This document shows, one piece after another, positions 25,537 to 34,178 of a DNA stretch of 64,000 nt. A program made the translations under genes and the position numbers. Within the stretch, counting starts at the first letter, position 1. Every line of letters begins with the position of its first letter. Source of the stretch: Palsa-504 sp963844625 (lineage in GTDB: Bacteria; Actinomycetota; Actinomycetes; Streptosporangiales; Streptosporangiaceae); assembly GCA_963844625.1 (NCBI GenBank), contig CAWJPF010000024.1, positions 186,001 to 250,000 on the forward strand, in the 5' to 3' direction. Under the pieces are notes generated by a model. That model ran no database searches and had not been told where the DNA came from. It saw nothing but the letters and a program-made list of their open reading frames with translations.

Positions 25537-26669
25537 AGGTGACGCCGGTAGGCGCGGGCCGCCCGGCGTCCGCGGGCGGCCGGCACCCGGTCGGGTGAGG
25601 TTCCGTTGCGGTTGGGCTCATCGGCGGGATGGGCCGGGTGGGCCGTCCTAGCCGGGATGACGCTGCTAGCCGGGGTGACGGTGGTGGCCGGGGTGACGGT
25701 GGTGGCCGGAGTTACGGTGCTGGGCGCGTTAGGCGGGTTGGGATTGACGTGGCTGATTGGGTGGGGCGCGGAATCCGGCCTGATGACGTCGGTCACCTTA
25801 CGCAGGCCGCCGAAGGCCGTCGAGCGCGCCACCATGACCACGCCGACGATGAGCGCGGCGATTCCGCCGGCCTCGAGCGCTAGCGGCCCGGGCGACACCT
25901 GGATGCGGTCGCCGAACACCACGATGCCGAGCACGATGCCCGCCACCGGCTCGCCGGCCGCGATGGTGGGCAGCGAGGCGTGCAGCGGGCCCGCGCTGAA
26001 CGCGTTCTGCATCAGCCACAGGCCGACGATCCCGGTGGCGAGCAGGCAGTACGGCGCCCACGCGTGGAACAACGCGGTGTACGACTGTCCCTGCAAGATC
26101 TCCAGCGTCTGCCTGGTCAGCGCGTCCTGGATGCCGAAGACCAAGCCGGCCCCCAGGCCGGTCAGGGTGGCCCGCAGCTGTCCGCCGCGGGTCTGCCCGA
26201 TCTGCACGGCGACGAACGCGATGCCGGCGATGACCGCGGCCGCGGGCCAGTTGGAGAAGGAACCGAACGACAGGCCGATGGGTTTGGTGGACCGGGAAAT
26301 CGACAGGAGGGCCACCCCGGCGCACAAGATCAAGGCACCGGTCACCTCGGTCCACTTGACCGCCTGCTTGGACAGCGGGACCGCCAGGACCAGCGCGAAC
26401 ACCAGGTAGGTGGTCAGCAAAGGTTCGACCAGCGTCAGCTCGAGATTGCCGATCGACCACGCCGCGAGCAGCTGGCCGACCACCATGAATACGATGCCGA
26501 GCAGCCACCTGGGCTTGCGCAGCAGGTCAGTCAGGATGCGCAGGCTGAGGAAACGGGATTCCGGCTCCTGGCTGGCCGCATACTGCTGCAGGACGAAGCC
26601 GGCCCCGAGCAGCACAGCGGCCGCGAGAGTGGTCGCGTAGGCCACATCCAGATCCAGGTCCGGTATCAC
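25503..26669 (-). CDS. DMT-superfamily (EamA/NIPA-like) transporter with Thr/Pro repeat tail
   Basis: A 388-residue protein from GTG 26669. Nine to ten hydrophobic helices cover residues 1-285 in the tandem arrangement of DMT proteins (for example GNLELTLVEPLLTTYLVFAL and AAGEPVAGIVLGIVVFGD), resembling the NIPA-like group. The C-terminal 100 residues are cytoplasmic-looking and low complexity. Part of it is a TP(A/S)(T/S)xV repeat encoded by four 18-bp units (25651-25722). The gene overlaps ctaG by 34 bases tail to tail. The transported substrate is unknown. Confidence 0.78.
   Translation of the reverse strand: MIPDLDLDVAYATTLAAAVLLGAGFVLQQYAASQEPESRFLSLRILTDLLRKPRWLLGIVFMVVGQLLAAWSIGNLELTLVEPLLTTYLVFALVLAVPLSKQAVKWTEVTGALILCAGVALLSISRSTKPIGLSFGSFSNWPAAAVIAGIAFVAVQIGQTRGGQLRATLTGLGAGLVFGIQDALTRQTLEILQGQSYTALFHAWAPYCLLATGIVGLWLMQNAFSAGPLHASLPTIAAGEPVAGIVLGIVVFGDRIQVSPGPLALEAGGIAALIVGVVMVARSTAFGGLRKVTDVIRPDSAPHPISHVNPNPPNAPSTVTPATTVTPATTVTPASSVIPARTAHPAHPADEPNRNGTSPDRVPAARGRRAARAYRRHLHGPASGEEGG
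25651..25722. repeat. 18-bp tandem repeat within DMT transporter gene
   Basis: Four consecutive 18-bp units of the form GCCGGGGTGACGGTGGTG start at 25651, 25669, 25687 and 25705; the middle two are identical. They encode the Thr/Pro/Val repeats in the transporter's C-terminal tail. Confidence 0.85.
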
Positions 26670-26693
26670 AGTGCTCTGTCTTCATCAGGGAAA

Positions 26694-26727
26694 AGGTGTG
26701 CAGATATCAAAGACAACGTGCACACCT
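26694..26727. promoter_or_regulatory. 9-bp inverted repeat between divergent genes
   Basis: AGGTGTGCA (26694-26702) and TGCACACCT (26719-26727) are perfectly complementary across a 16-nt spacer. The element is 25 bp upstream of the DMT transporter start and lies in the gap before the winged-helix gene at 26962, so it could be an operator bound by that protein. Confidence 0.5.
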
Positions 26728-26961
26728 GACGGCTAGTTTCGGCCCGGCAGCGTGACGCACTGGTGCGGCGGCAGCAACTCGATCGTACGTCAGCCGCTCC
26801 GGTCACTTCGGCCGCCGCGCCCGGCGATTGAACCTCATAGCGCCTCAGCAGACATGATTGGGCCCCCAACTGTTATCTGGCCGGGCTACCCAGGTAAACG
26901 CATGCCATGCTGCTATCAGTCCAGCCGTATTATCATGAAGCCGTCGGCAGGCGTGATTGCC

Positions 26962-27855
26962 ATGGGAAAGGGTGCTGACGTGGGGGTCGGGAAAAAGACG
27001 TCCAGGAAGCGGGCCGTGGGCACGCGCGAGCACATCATCGCGTACCTCGCGGAGGCCCGCGAGCTGTTCGACGCCAACGGGATGGCCAGCACGCAGCTCG
27101 CAGCCGCGGTCGGCTATCCGGGCTCGAGCGTGGCGTTCGCCCAGCTGCTGTCCGGGATGGAACGTTCGGGGCTGGTCGAGCGCGAAGTGCGCGGCAAACG
27201 AACGTATCGGATCAGCCTCGGAGCCGCGCAGACCCGAGGGGCTGTTGAGGCGGAAGGTGCTGCTGGGTCGGCCGGGATTGCTGGGGTGCTCGGTGCTGAT
27301 GGTGCTGATACCGGTGCTCGCGGGTCTGGCGGGTCTGGCGGGTCGGCGGGGATAGCTGAGGTCCGTGGGGCTAACGGGGCTAATGGGGCTATTGGGAGCG
27401 GGACGGCGGTTTTTGACTACGACGAGCTGGCCCGCCGCCTGCTGGTACAGGTGGTCCGGCGGCTGGCCGTAACCGAAGCGGGCGCCGAGCGGGCGGACCC
27501 CTCGGTCCTGCAAGAGACGGTCACCGGGCTGGAGTATGAACTGGCCAGCGCCTGGACCAAGCACGGCAAACTGGCCGAGGAGAACGTCAGGCTGCGGGAG
27601 CAGCTCAAGGCCGCGCAGCATTCGCTGGCCCTGGCCCGGGAACGCGTCGGCAAGCTGCCCGCCAGCACCGAACTCGACAGCAGCGAGGTCGTGCTGCTGC
27701 AGCAGCTGCTCTCCCCCAGCGGAGCAGGCGGTTCCGGCGGCCCGGGCGGTTCCGGCGGCTCGGGCGGCTCGGGCGGCTCGGGCGGCTCGGGCAGCTCGGG
27801 CAGCTCCGGCGGCGACGCGGAAGGCCTGGAGGACGCGCGAAGCCTGCTCAGATAG
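26962..27855 (+). CDS. Winged-helix protein with coiled coil and Gly/Ser-rich tail, unknown
   Basis: About 297 residues. A basic start (KKTSRKRAVGTREHI) leads into a predicted winged helix (residues 15-85, ASTQLAAAVGYPGSSVAFAQ and SGLVEREVRGKRTYRIS). A Gly/Ala collagen-like stretch (about 90-150) uses many T-ending codons unlike its neighbours. Then come a heptad-rich coiled coil (LEYELASAWTKHGKLAEENV, about 190-240) and a (GGS)n tail. No Shine-Dalgarno decides among ATG 26935, ATG 26962 and GTG 26980. A DNA-binding regulator that oligomerises through the coiled coil is the likely role; the neighbouring inverted repeat could be its site. Confidence 0.62.
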   Translation: MGKGADVGVGKKTSRKRAVGTREHIIAYLAEARELFDANGMASTQLAAAVGYPGSSVAFAQLLSGMERSGLVEREVRGKRTYRISLGAAQTRGAVEAEGAAGSAGIAGVLGADGADTGARGSGGSGGSAGIAEVRGANGANGAIGSGTAVFDYDELARRLLVQVVRRLAVTEAGAERADPSVLQETVTGLEYELASAWTKHGKLAEENVRLREQLKAAQHSLALARERVGKLPASTELDSSEVVLLQQLLSPSGAGGSGGPGGSGGSGGSGGSGGSGSSGSSGGDAEGLEDARSLLR

Positions 27856-28178
27856 GCGCCGGTCAATCTGGGCTAACAGCGTTCACCCGCGTCCCGGCGC
27901 TCACACCGGTAGCTCGCGTCCCGGTCGGGAGCCCGAGGTGGCCCGCCGGAACGTCATGAAACTGGGCTTTCAGCACGCCCGGGCGTGCTGAAACCGGGAT
28001 TTCATGACGCAGCGATCCGGCGGCCGCCGCCGCGCCGCGTTACCTCCGGGGCTCTTGCTGCGGCTGGGAGCCAGGTGAGGCGGCGTCGCTGCTCGCGGGC
28101 ATCGCTAATCCTGATCCTGGAGGAAGGGAGTCATCCGGGTGGCGGGCGGCGGATCACGGGGCCGCGCGGGCCGGTGAT
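27856..28178. other. Convergent intergenic region carrying palindrome copy B
   Basis: It lies between the winged-helix gene (plus) and the amidohydrolase (minus), both ending here. It contains palindrome copy B (27953-28008), a natural bidirectional terminator candidate. Nothing else is recognised. Confidence 0.5.
27953..28008. repeat. Dispersed palindromic repeat, copy B
   Basis: The left arm begins GTCATGAAACTGGGCTTTCA and the right arm ends ATTTCATGAC. The arms pair along 28 bp except for a 6-bp non-complementary patch (CTGGGC versus TCCCGG). It shares the flank CCGGAACG and the left arm with copy A at 1299-1348. Confidence 0.75.
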
Positions 28179-29036
28179 CTAGAGCGTGCCGCCGAGATAC
28201 ACGCGGGAGGCGTTGCCGCTGAGCACGTCGTCAAGGACGTCACCGGCGAGCCCGAGCGCGGCCACCGCGCGCGCGTTCCTGGCCACCCCGGGGACACCAG
28301 GCCAGTCGGTCCCGAAGATCCACTTCCTGGCCAGCTGGGCCAGGTCGAAGCCGGCGTAGTAGTCCGGCAGCCGTTTAGGCGGCAGTCCGGCCAGGTCGAA
28401 CCAGACGTTGCCGCGGTCGAGGGCCATCCGCGCGGCGTCGGCGTACCACCGGCCCCGCCCGCCGTGGGCCAGCACGAACTGGACTCCGGGGAAGTCGGCG
28501 ATGGCCTGGCTCATGAGCTTCGGGTCTCCTGCTCCAGGCTCCGAACCGGGGAAGATGCTTCCGCCGGTGTGCACGATCACGGGCACGCCCCGCTCGGCGC
28601 ACAGGTCGTAGACCTCGTACATTTCGGGGCTATCGGGACGGAAGCCACCGTGCACGGGATGCACCTTCAGGGCCACCGCGCCCAGGTCGAGCTGACGCAC
28701 CGCTTCTGTGACCGGGGAGCGGTGCAGCTCCGGGTTGACGTTGGCGACGAGGCGGTACCGGGCCGGATCGTGAGCGATGATCGGCAGCAGGTCCTCGACC
28801 GGCTGAATCCCGGTGGCCCGCGGGCTGTACTCGGCGAACAGCAGGGCCACGTCCACGCCTTCGGCTTCGAGCAGCGCATCCAGCCGGGCCGGAACCGGAT
28901 CGCCGTCCGGTCCGAACACGCTCCGCCAGGGGGAATCCCGGCCGTAGTCGGCGGCCCACTGCAGCCACGCGGGCGTGACCGTGCTGAGCCTCGGCACGTG
29001 CATGTGAGCGTCAACGACCGTCCTGCCGTCGATCAT
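28179..29036 (-). CDS. Amidohydrolase family 2 (TIM-barrel metal hydrolase)
   Basis: A 285-residue protein of the Amidohydro_2 family. The first strand carries the metal motif DAHMHV (HxH), then VHPVHGG, VIVHTGG with its His, LAHGGRGRW, and the final catalytic Asp in FGTDWPGVPG. Members hydrolyse or decarboxylate cyclic or aromatic carboxylates. It starts at an ATG 9 bases after the stop of the gamma-carbonic-anhydrase-like gene, so the two are one transcription unit. The substrate is not predictable. Confidence 0.85.
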   Translation of the reverse strand: MIDGRTVVDAHMHVPRLSTVTPAWLQWAADYGRDSPWRSVFGPDGDPVPARLDALLEAEGVDVALLFAEYSPRATGIQPVEDLLPIIAHDPARYRLVANVNPELHRSPVTEAVRQLDLGAVALKVHPVHGGFRPDSPEMYEVYDLCAERGVPVIVHTGGSIFPGSEPGAGDPKLMSQAIADFPGVQFVLAHGGRGRWYADAARMALDRGNVWFDLAGLPPKRLPDYYAGFDLAQLARKWIFGTDWPGVPGVARNARAVAALGLAGDVLDDVLSGNASRVYLGGTL

Positions 29037-29045
29037 CGGCGCGAA

Positions 29046-29567
29046 CTACCGGTCCAGCCGCCGCAGCCCGTTCCGGTAGGTCCGGGCGGACTCGACGTAT
29101 ACCTTCACCGCGCCGTCGACCCAGTTGGCCTTTACGCCTGTCTTCTTGATCTTCGCGGGTACACCGGCCACCAGCGCGCCCGGCGGCACCTCGAAGCCCT
29201 CGGGTACCAGGCAGGAGGCGGCCACGATCGCACCGGTCCCCACCGTGGCCCGGTTGAGGGTGACCGACCCCGAGCCGATCAGGCACCTGTCCGCCACCGC
29301 GCACCCTTCCAGGTGCGCGTTATGGCCGACCACGCACTCGGTCCCGATGGTGGTGGGCCAGTCGTGGGTGCAGTGGATCACGGTGCCGTCCTGGATCGAC
29401 GTCCGCGACCCGATCTCGATCTGGCCGTGATCACCACGCAGCACGGCACAAGGCCATATAGATGCCTCGGGGCCGATCCGCACCCGGCCTATGACGACCG
29501 CATCGGGGTGGACGAAGGCAAACGGGTGAATCTCCGGCTCGTAATCGCCCAGCGCGTATATCGGCAC
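29046..29567 (-). CDS. Gamma-class carbonic anhydrase-like hexapeptide-repeat protein
   Basis: A 173-residue left-handed beta-helix protein with hexapeptide repeats through residues 20-130. The three zinc-binding histidines expected for the YrdA/CaiE/gamma-CA group are visible (RGDHGQIEI, VIHCTHDWPT, VVGHNAHLEG), with the Arg/Asp of the active site in VLRGD. It probably forms a trimer and may hydrate CO2 or bind small acyl substrates; many such homologues have unproven activity. It is upstream of, and cotranscribed with, the amidohydrolase. Confidence 0.85.
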   Translation of the reverse strand: MPIYALGDYEPEIHPFAFVHPDAVVIGRVRIGPEASIWPCAVLRGDHGQIEIGSRTSIQDGTVIHCTHDWPTTIGTECVVGHNAHLEGCAVADRCLIGSGSVTLNRATVGTGAIVAASCLVPEGFEVPPGALVAGVPAKIKKTGVKANWVDGAVKVYVESARTYRNGLRRLDR

Positions 29568-29641
29568 TCTCAGACCTTTCCCTGCGGGTAGGCCATGAGA
29601 CTATCGCTCACGCCAGGTCGAGGTCCTGGCCGAGGTTGAGG

Positions 29642-30061
29642 TTACGCCACCGGATCGAGCAGCACGACGGGAATCTGGCGGGGCGCGGCGTTCGTCTCGT
29701 ACTCGGCGAAGCCCGGGGCGACTTCCTTCTGCTTGTTCCAGATCGGCTCCCGCTCGTCCGGGTTCGCCACTCGCGCCCTGACCTTGACCGTGCTAGTACC
29801 CAATTCGATCGTCGTGTCCGGGTGGGCGGCCAGGTTGTAGTACCAGTCCGGGTTACTCGGCGCGCCCGCCTTGGAAGCGAAGATCGCGATGGTGTCCCCC
29901 ACCTGCTGGTACATCAGCGGGTTTACCCGCTCGGTGCCGCTCTTGGCGCCCGTGTGATGCAGGAGCAGCACGGGAGCCCCCTGGAACGGTCCGCCCACCT
30001 TCCCGCCGTTCGCGCGGAATTCGTTGATGATCTTGGTGTTGAAGTCCTCAACGTCGGCCAT
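29642..30061 (-). CDS. Deazaflavin (F420)-dependent nitroreductase-like protein, Ddn family
   Basis: A 139-residue split-barrel protein. ATG 30061 is preceded by AAAGGAG, so the longer in-frame start at 30112 is rejected. Family features are NGGKVGGPFQGAPVLLLHHT, GAKSGTERVNPLMYQ and SNPDWYYNLAAHPD, characteristic of F420H2-dependent Ddn-like reductases. These use reduced coenzyme F420 to reduce nitroaromatic or enone substrates or quinones. Its presence supports an F420-producing actinomycete host. It appears monocistronic. Confidence 0.88.
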   Translation of the reverse strand: MADVEDFNTKIINEFRANGGKVGGPFQGAPVLLLHHTGAKSGTERVNPLMYQQVGDTIAIFASKAGAPSNPDWYYNLAAHPDTTIELGTSTVKVRARVANPDEREPIWNKQKEVAPGFAEYETNAAPRQIPVVLLDPVA

Positions 30062-30144
30062 GGCTGGCTCCTTTGGTCGTTGGTTTGGTCCTGGCTTATT
30101 CAGCAGGATCATAGGTGAGCGGCCGGCCGGACACGTCCCTAGGC

Positions 30145-31170
30145 CTAGCTTGCGACCGCCGTGAGGGGCCAGCCGAAGAACCCGTCAAGGACGACTGCGC
30201 CGGGGTCCGAGCGCACCGGGTCGATCGCCGTGTAGGTGGTGATGAAGGTGTCAGCCTCGTGGTGGACGACGGCGGGCCTGGGCGTGGCGACCTGGTTGCC
30301 GTCCGGCCAGGACTTGGCGCGGAGCCCGGACGGCGAACTGTAGGTGTCGCTCTGGGTGAGGAAGCCAACCAGCCAGAAGCCACGGCCGCTGGCCAGCGGC
30401 AGAGCCAGCGCGGGATCGGGGGCCGGGGTGAAGCGACCGGTGAAGGTGACCCCGGCGCGCCGGTCCTGCCGGATCCAGGTAGCGGCCTGGGCGGTGATCG
30501 AACCAGATCCGGCCAGGAAGTCGTTGATCCCGAAGGGCGACGCGGCTGCGGTCGTTTCGGTGGCTCCGGTCATGGCGTGCGTCAGCACCCGGGCCAGGAC
30601 GGAGGCGTAATCGCCGGGCGCGAGCAGGGCAGGCGCCGTGGCCGGCGTCTCCCGGGTGCACAGTGCGGGCCAGCCGCCGCTTGGCCGGCTGACAGCCGCG
30701 GCCAGCTTCCACGCACCGCCGACCCGCTCGAATACCATAGCCATGGGCTGCATGGCCGGGCCGAGATCGAAGACGTCGGTGTCGCCGTAGGCGACGAAAA
30801 CGGTGCTGGCACCGGAATGGCACGGGACCGTTATCGAAAGGCTCGTCAGCTGGAACGCCATCCGTGACGCGTTACCGGGAATGGCTCCCTTCGGCTCCTC
30901 GGACAGGTAAATGGTGCGCATTTCGGCCGTGGTGACCTGATCAAGGTCGGCGAAGTCGCCGTGAGTCCACATCTGGTTGGTCTTAGCCAGCCAATTCAGG
31001 GTGGCGGCCCGCTCCGCCGCGGTGTGCGCCGAGGACGGCGGCGGGTTGACCGGCGCGGGACTTCCGCCACCGCAGCCCGCCACGACGAGGCTGATCCCGC
31101 CCAGGATCGCGACCAGCGGTAGGTACCGGACCATCCTCGGTACCCGCCATGATCTTCCGGTGCGATTCAT
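30145..31170 (-). CDS. Lipoprotein, unknown function
   Basis: A 341-residue protein with a signal peptide ending in the lipobox VVAGC (Cys near 33) followed by a Gly/Ser/Pro linker. AAGGAAGGGA precedes the ATG. The rest is a soluble extracytoplasmic domain (AAERAATLNWLAKTNQMW and MVFERVGGAWKLAA), possibly of the NTF2/SnoaL-like or DUF8094-like kind, with no catalytic motif. It is divergent from the receiver-domain gene across a gap holding the composite palindromic element. The function is not known. Confidence 0.8.
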   Translation of the reverse strand: MNRTGRSWRVPRMVRYLPLVAILGGISLVVAGCGGGSPAPVNPPPSSAHTAAERAATLNWLAKTNQMWTHGDFADLDQVTTAEMRTIYLSEEPKGAIPGNASRMAFQLTSLSITVPCHSGASTVFVAYGDTDVFDLGPAMQPMAMVFERVGGAWKLAAAVSRPSGGWPALCTRETPATAPALLAPGDYASVLARVLTHAMTGATETTAAASPFGINDFLAGSGSITAQAATWIRQDRRAGVTFTGRFTPAPDPALALPLASGRGFWLVGFLTQSDTYSSPSGLRAKSWPDGNQVATPRPAVVHHEADTFITTYTAIDPVRSDPGAVVLDGFFGWPLTAVAS

Positions 31171-31275
31171 TTCTGCGTCCCTTCCTTTTGGTTACCCGGG
31201 ACCCGCGATGCCCGGCCAAGCTGACGTTAGGAATTCCGGCGGCTGACGGTATCGGGCCGCGCCCCCGATTCCGGT

Positions 31276-31326
31276 CCGGGCTGCCCCGGAAAAATGGTCA
31301 GGGCTGGCCCTGATGCCAGCGGCCTT
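31276..31326. promoter_or_regulatory. Composite palindromic element, copy 1
   Basis: It contains CCGGG-CTGC-CCCGG (31276-31289), AAAAATG, then TCAGGGC-TG-GCCCTGA (31298-31313), and ends GATGCCAGCGGCCTTA. The same arrangement recurs at 35395-35446 with compensating changes in the second palindrome. It lies between divergent genes starting at 31170 and 31348, 22 bases before the receiver gene. Confidence 0.65.
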
Positions 31327-31347
31327 AAGCAGTGCCAGACTGGATTC

Positions 31348-31716
31348 GTGCACCCATCCGCGGCGATCTTGATCGTCGACGACCACGACGGCTTCCGGAC
31401 ATTTGCCCGGGGCATGCTCGAGGCGGCCGGCTTCACGGTCACCGAGGCGGCCACCGGCGCCGAGGCCACGGAAGCGGCCCGCGCCGTCCGCCCCGGACTG
31501 GTCCTGCTGGACATTCAGCTCCCGGATTTCGACGGCTTCGAGGTGGCCAGGCGACTGGCCGCCCAGGCCGGAGGTCCAGTGGTGGTGCTGACGTCAACCC
31601 GCGAGGCGAGCGACTACGGGGCCCGGATCACGTCCAGCCCGGCGGCCGGATTCCTGCCCAAGGATCAGCTGTCAGGTGCGGCGCTGCGGCGGTTCCTGGC
31701 CCGGGACCCTGCGTGA
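31348..31716 (+). CDS. Single-domain response regulator receiver protein
   Basis: A 122-residue CheY-like protein from GTG 31348, chosen because the receiver fold starts immediately (AAILIVDDHDGFRTFARGML). The phospho-acceptor Asp is in VLLDIQLPD (about residue 55), the conserved Thr/Ser in VVVLTSTRE, and the Lys in FLPKDQL (about 104). There is no output domain, so it may act through the NarL-type sensor kinase 36 bases downstream. The upstream composite palindrome suggests coregulation with the pentapeptide/P450 locus. Confidence 0.88.
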   Translation: MHPSAAILIVDDHDGFRTFARGMLEAAGFTVTEAATGAEATEAARAVRPGLVLLDIQLPDFDGFEVARRLAAQAGGPVVVLTSTREASDYGARITSSPAAGFLPKDQLSGAALRRFLARDPA

Positions 31717-31752
31717 GAAGGCCGGATCCGGCATGACCCGGCGGAGCCTGAC

Positions 31753-33480
31753 ATGAACCGGCGGCTGCAAGCGGCTCTGGTGACCGGCGCGATCACGGCG
31801 GCGGGTTGCCTAGTCTGGGCGGCCTGGCCCCCGACATCGCAGTTCGCGCCGATTCTGATCAGCATGGTGGTCGTCGGGCTGTCGTTCATGGTGGCCGGGA
31901 TCGCCGCCTGGCAGCGGTGGCCGGCCTGCCGGCTGGGCCTGCTGTTCACGATCGTCGGTTATCTCTACCTAGTGCCGTACGTCCTGGTCAACCTGGCCAA
32001 TCCGGTCGCGTTCACGATCGGGAACCTGAGCGAGGGTTTTTACGGGGCCGCCCTGGCGCATCTGGGTCTGGCCTGGCCCAGCGGGCGGCTCCGCTCCAGG
32101 TTCGAGTGCGGCGTGGTCACCGCCGAATACGTGTCGACGGTCGGCTTCAGCCTGGCCGCGATGATGTTCTGGAATCCCGCTTTCAGCGGCTGCAACGCCA
32201 GTTGCCCGGCCAACTTGCTGCTCGTCCACAGTTCCCGGCCGGCCTGGGATGCCATCAACACGATAAGCGGGTTCGTCGGGCTCGTGCTCACCGGCATCGT
32301 GCTGACCCTGATCATCCGGCACTGGCGGTCGGCGCGGGGCTGGTCCCGGCGGGCTATGGTGCCGTTGGTGTGGATCAGCCTCGCGGTCGGGGCGGAGCAG
32401 ATCCTGACCGGGGGTGCCCTCAACCTGCCCCTTTCCGGCCTGATCAGCTTTGGCCTGGCCCCGCTGGTGCTGCTGGCCGGTCCGGCCCTGTTCGTGATCA
32501 GTACGGTTCGGGCCCGGACGGCGGGAGGTGCGCTCGGCACCGCGATCGTCGACTTGGAACCAGGCGCCCCGCCGGGTCGGCTCCGGGACGCGCTGGCCAG
32601 GGCGCTTGGTGATTCAACGCTGCAGCTGGCGTTCCGGCGGCCGGACGGGTCCGGCTACCTGGACACCTCGGGTCAGGCCGTCGCGGTGGCCAGGCCGGAT
32701 CCAGGGCGGGCCATGGCGCCGGTAGCCGGGGCGGAGGAGGCCGTACTGGTCTACGACAAAGGCCTGGAGCTTGAGCCGCAGCTGGTCAAGCTGACAGCGG
32801 CCGCGGCGAGCATGGCGCTGGAGCACGCCCGGCTGCAGGCCGAGGTGCAGACCCAACTGGAGCAGGTCCGCGCCTCCCGGACCCGGATCGTCGAGGCGGG
32901 GGACGCCGAACGGCGGCGGCTGGAACGCGACCTGCATGATGGCGCCCAGCAGCGGCTGGTGACCTTGAGCCTGGCGCTGGGGATGGCCCGCGACCGGGCC
33001 GCGGCAGCGGACCCGGAACTGGGGTCGCTGATCGAGTCGGCCAGCAAGGAGGCCCGGGAGGCGCTGACCGAGCTGCGCGAGCTGGCCCGCGGGATCCATC
33101 CCGCGGTGCTGACCGAAACCGGGCTGACCGGGGCCATCCAGGCCCTGGTCGAGCGGTCGCCGGTCATCACGACGATCACCGCGGTACCGGACGAGCGGTT
33201 CTCCGCGGCGATCGAGGCCACCGCGTATTTCGTCGTCTCCGAAGCGCTGGCCAACGTGGCCAAGCATGCGAGGGCCGATGGCGCCCAGGTGCTGATCCGC
33301 AAGTTCCCGGGGCGGCTCCTGGTGGAGGTCAGCGACGACGGGGCGGGGGGCGCTCGGCCCGACCGGGGATCGGGGTTGCGGGGTCTCGCCGACCGGGTGG
33401 CGTCGGTAGGCGGCGTGCTGCGGGTGGACAGCCCGCCGGGCTGCGGGACCCGGCTGGAAGCGGACATCCCGTGTCCGTGA
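31753..33480 (+). CDS. Sensor histidine kinase, NarL/DesK (HisKA_3) type
   Basis: A 575-residue membrane kinase. Residues 1-255 contain around eight hydrophobic helices with no large extracellular domain, so it probably senses a membrane or intramembrane cue. A signalling coiled coil leads to the dimerisation/phosphorylation helix ERRRLERDLHDGAQQRL (His near residue 395). A HATPase domain follows (N box EALANVAKHARADG, then DDGAGG and GSGLRGLADRV). It overlaps the response-regulator gene by ten bases, forming a classic pair. Stimulus unknown. Confidence 0.9.
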   Translation: MNRRLQAALVTGAITAAGCLVWAAWPPTSQFAPILISMVVVGLSFMVAGIAAWQRWPACRLGLLFTIVGYLYLVPYVLVNLANPVAFTIGNLSEGFYGAALAHLGLAWPSGRLRSRFECGVVTAEYVSTVGFSLAAMMFWNPAFSGCNASCPANLLLVHSSRPAWDAINTISGFVGLVLTGIVLTLIIRHWRSARGWSRRAMVPLVWISLAVGAEQILTGGALNLPLSGLISFGLAPLVLLAGPALFVISTVRARTAGGALGTAIVDLEPGAPPGRLRDALARALGDSTLQLAFRRPDGSGYLDTSGQAVAVARPDPGRAMAPVAGAEEAVLVYDKGLELEPQLVKLTAAAASMALEHARLQAEVQTQLEQVRASRTRIVEAGDAERRRLERDLHDGAQQRLVTLSLALGMARDRAAAADPELGSLIESASKEAREALTELRELARGIHPAVLTETGLTGAIQALVERSPVITTITAVPDERFSAAIEATAYFVVSEALANVAKHARADGAQVLIRKFPGRLLVEVSDDGAGGARPDRGSGLRGLADRVASVGGVLRVDSPPGCGTRLEADIPCP

Positions 33481-34154
33481 CGGCCGGACCAGCGGAGCCC
33501 CAGGCACGGCTGCGCGTGGTCATCGCCGAGGACACGGTGCTACTGCGCGAGGGGCTGCGCCGGGTCCTGACCGACGCAGGCCTGGACGTGGCCGGCACGG
33601 CCGGGGACGCGGACCAGCTGCTGGCGCTGGTCCAGGAGCTCAGTCCAGACGTCGTGCTCGCGGATATCCGGATGCCGCCCACCCAGACGACCGAGGGCCT
33701 GCAGGCGGCGGTGGAGATCCGCCGCCGGTGGCCGGGCACGGCCGTGATCGTGGTATCTCAGCACGTCGAGACCGAGCACCTGTTTGAGCTGCTGGCCGGC
33801 GATCCGCGCGGCATCGGCTACGTGCTCAAGGAGCGGGTTGCGGACATTGCGCAGTTCACCGCCGCGATCCGCCGGGTCGCGGCGGGCGAGTCGGTGATCG
33901 ACCCGCAGGTGGTGTCCCGGCTGGTGGCGCGACCGCGGCGGGATAGCCCGCTTGAGACGCTCACCGAACGCGAGCTGGCCGTACTGGCCCTGATGGCCGA
34001 GGGCCGGTCCAACCAGGCGATCGCGGGCCAGCTGTTCATGTCACCCAAGACCGTGGAGACGCACGTCGGGAACATGTTCGCCAAGCTCAGCCTGCTCCCC
34101 GCGGCCCAGGATCACCGGCGGGTACTCGCCGTCCTGACCTACCTGCGCCGGTAA
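33471..34154 (+). CDS. NarL/FixJ-family response regulator
   Basis: A 227-residue regulator. The receiver domain (residues 14-130) has acidic pair ED in VVIAEDTVLL, phospho-Asp in VVLADIRMPP (about 65) and Lys in GYVLKERV. A LuxR-type helix-turn-helix occupies 160-225 (TERELAVLALMAEGRSNQAI, SPKTVETHVGNMFAKL). The GTG start lies inside the kinase gene. It is the output partner of the kinase at 31753. Candidate targets are the divergent units carrying the composite palindrome, which is inference. Confidence 0.92.
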   Translation: MSVTAGPAEPQARLRVVIAEDTVLLREGLRRVLTDAGLDVAGTAGDADQLLALVQELSPDVVLADIRMPPTQTTEGLQAAVEIRRRWPGTAVIVVSQHVETEHLFELLAGDPRGIGYVLKERVADIAQFTAAIRRVAAGESVIDPQVVSRLVARPRRDSPLETLTERELAVLALMAEGRSNQAIAGQLFMSPKTVETHVGNMFAKLSLLPAAQDHRRVLAVLTYLRR

Positions 34155-34178
34155 GCGCGGCGGCCGTGCTGAGGCTGG

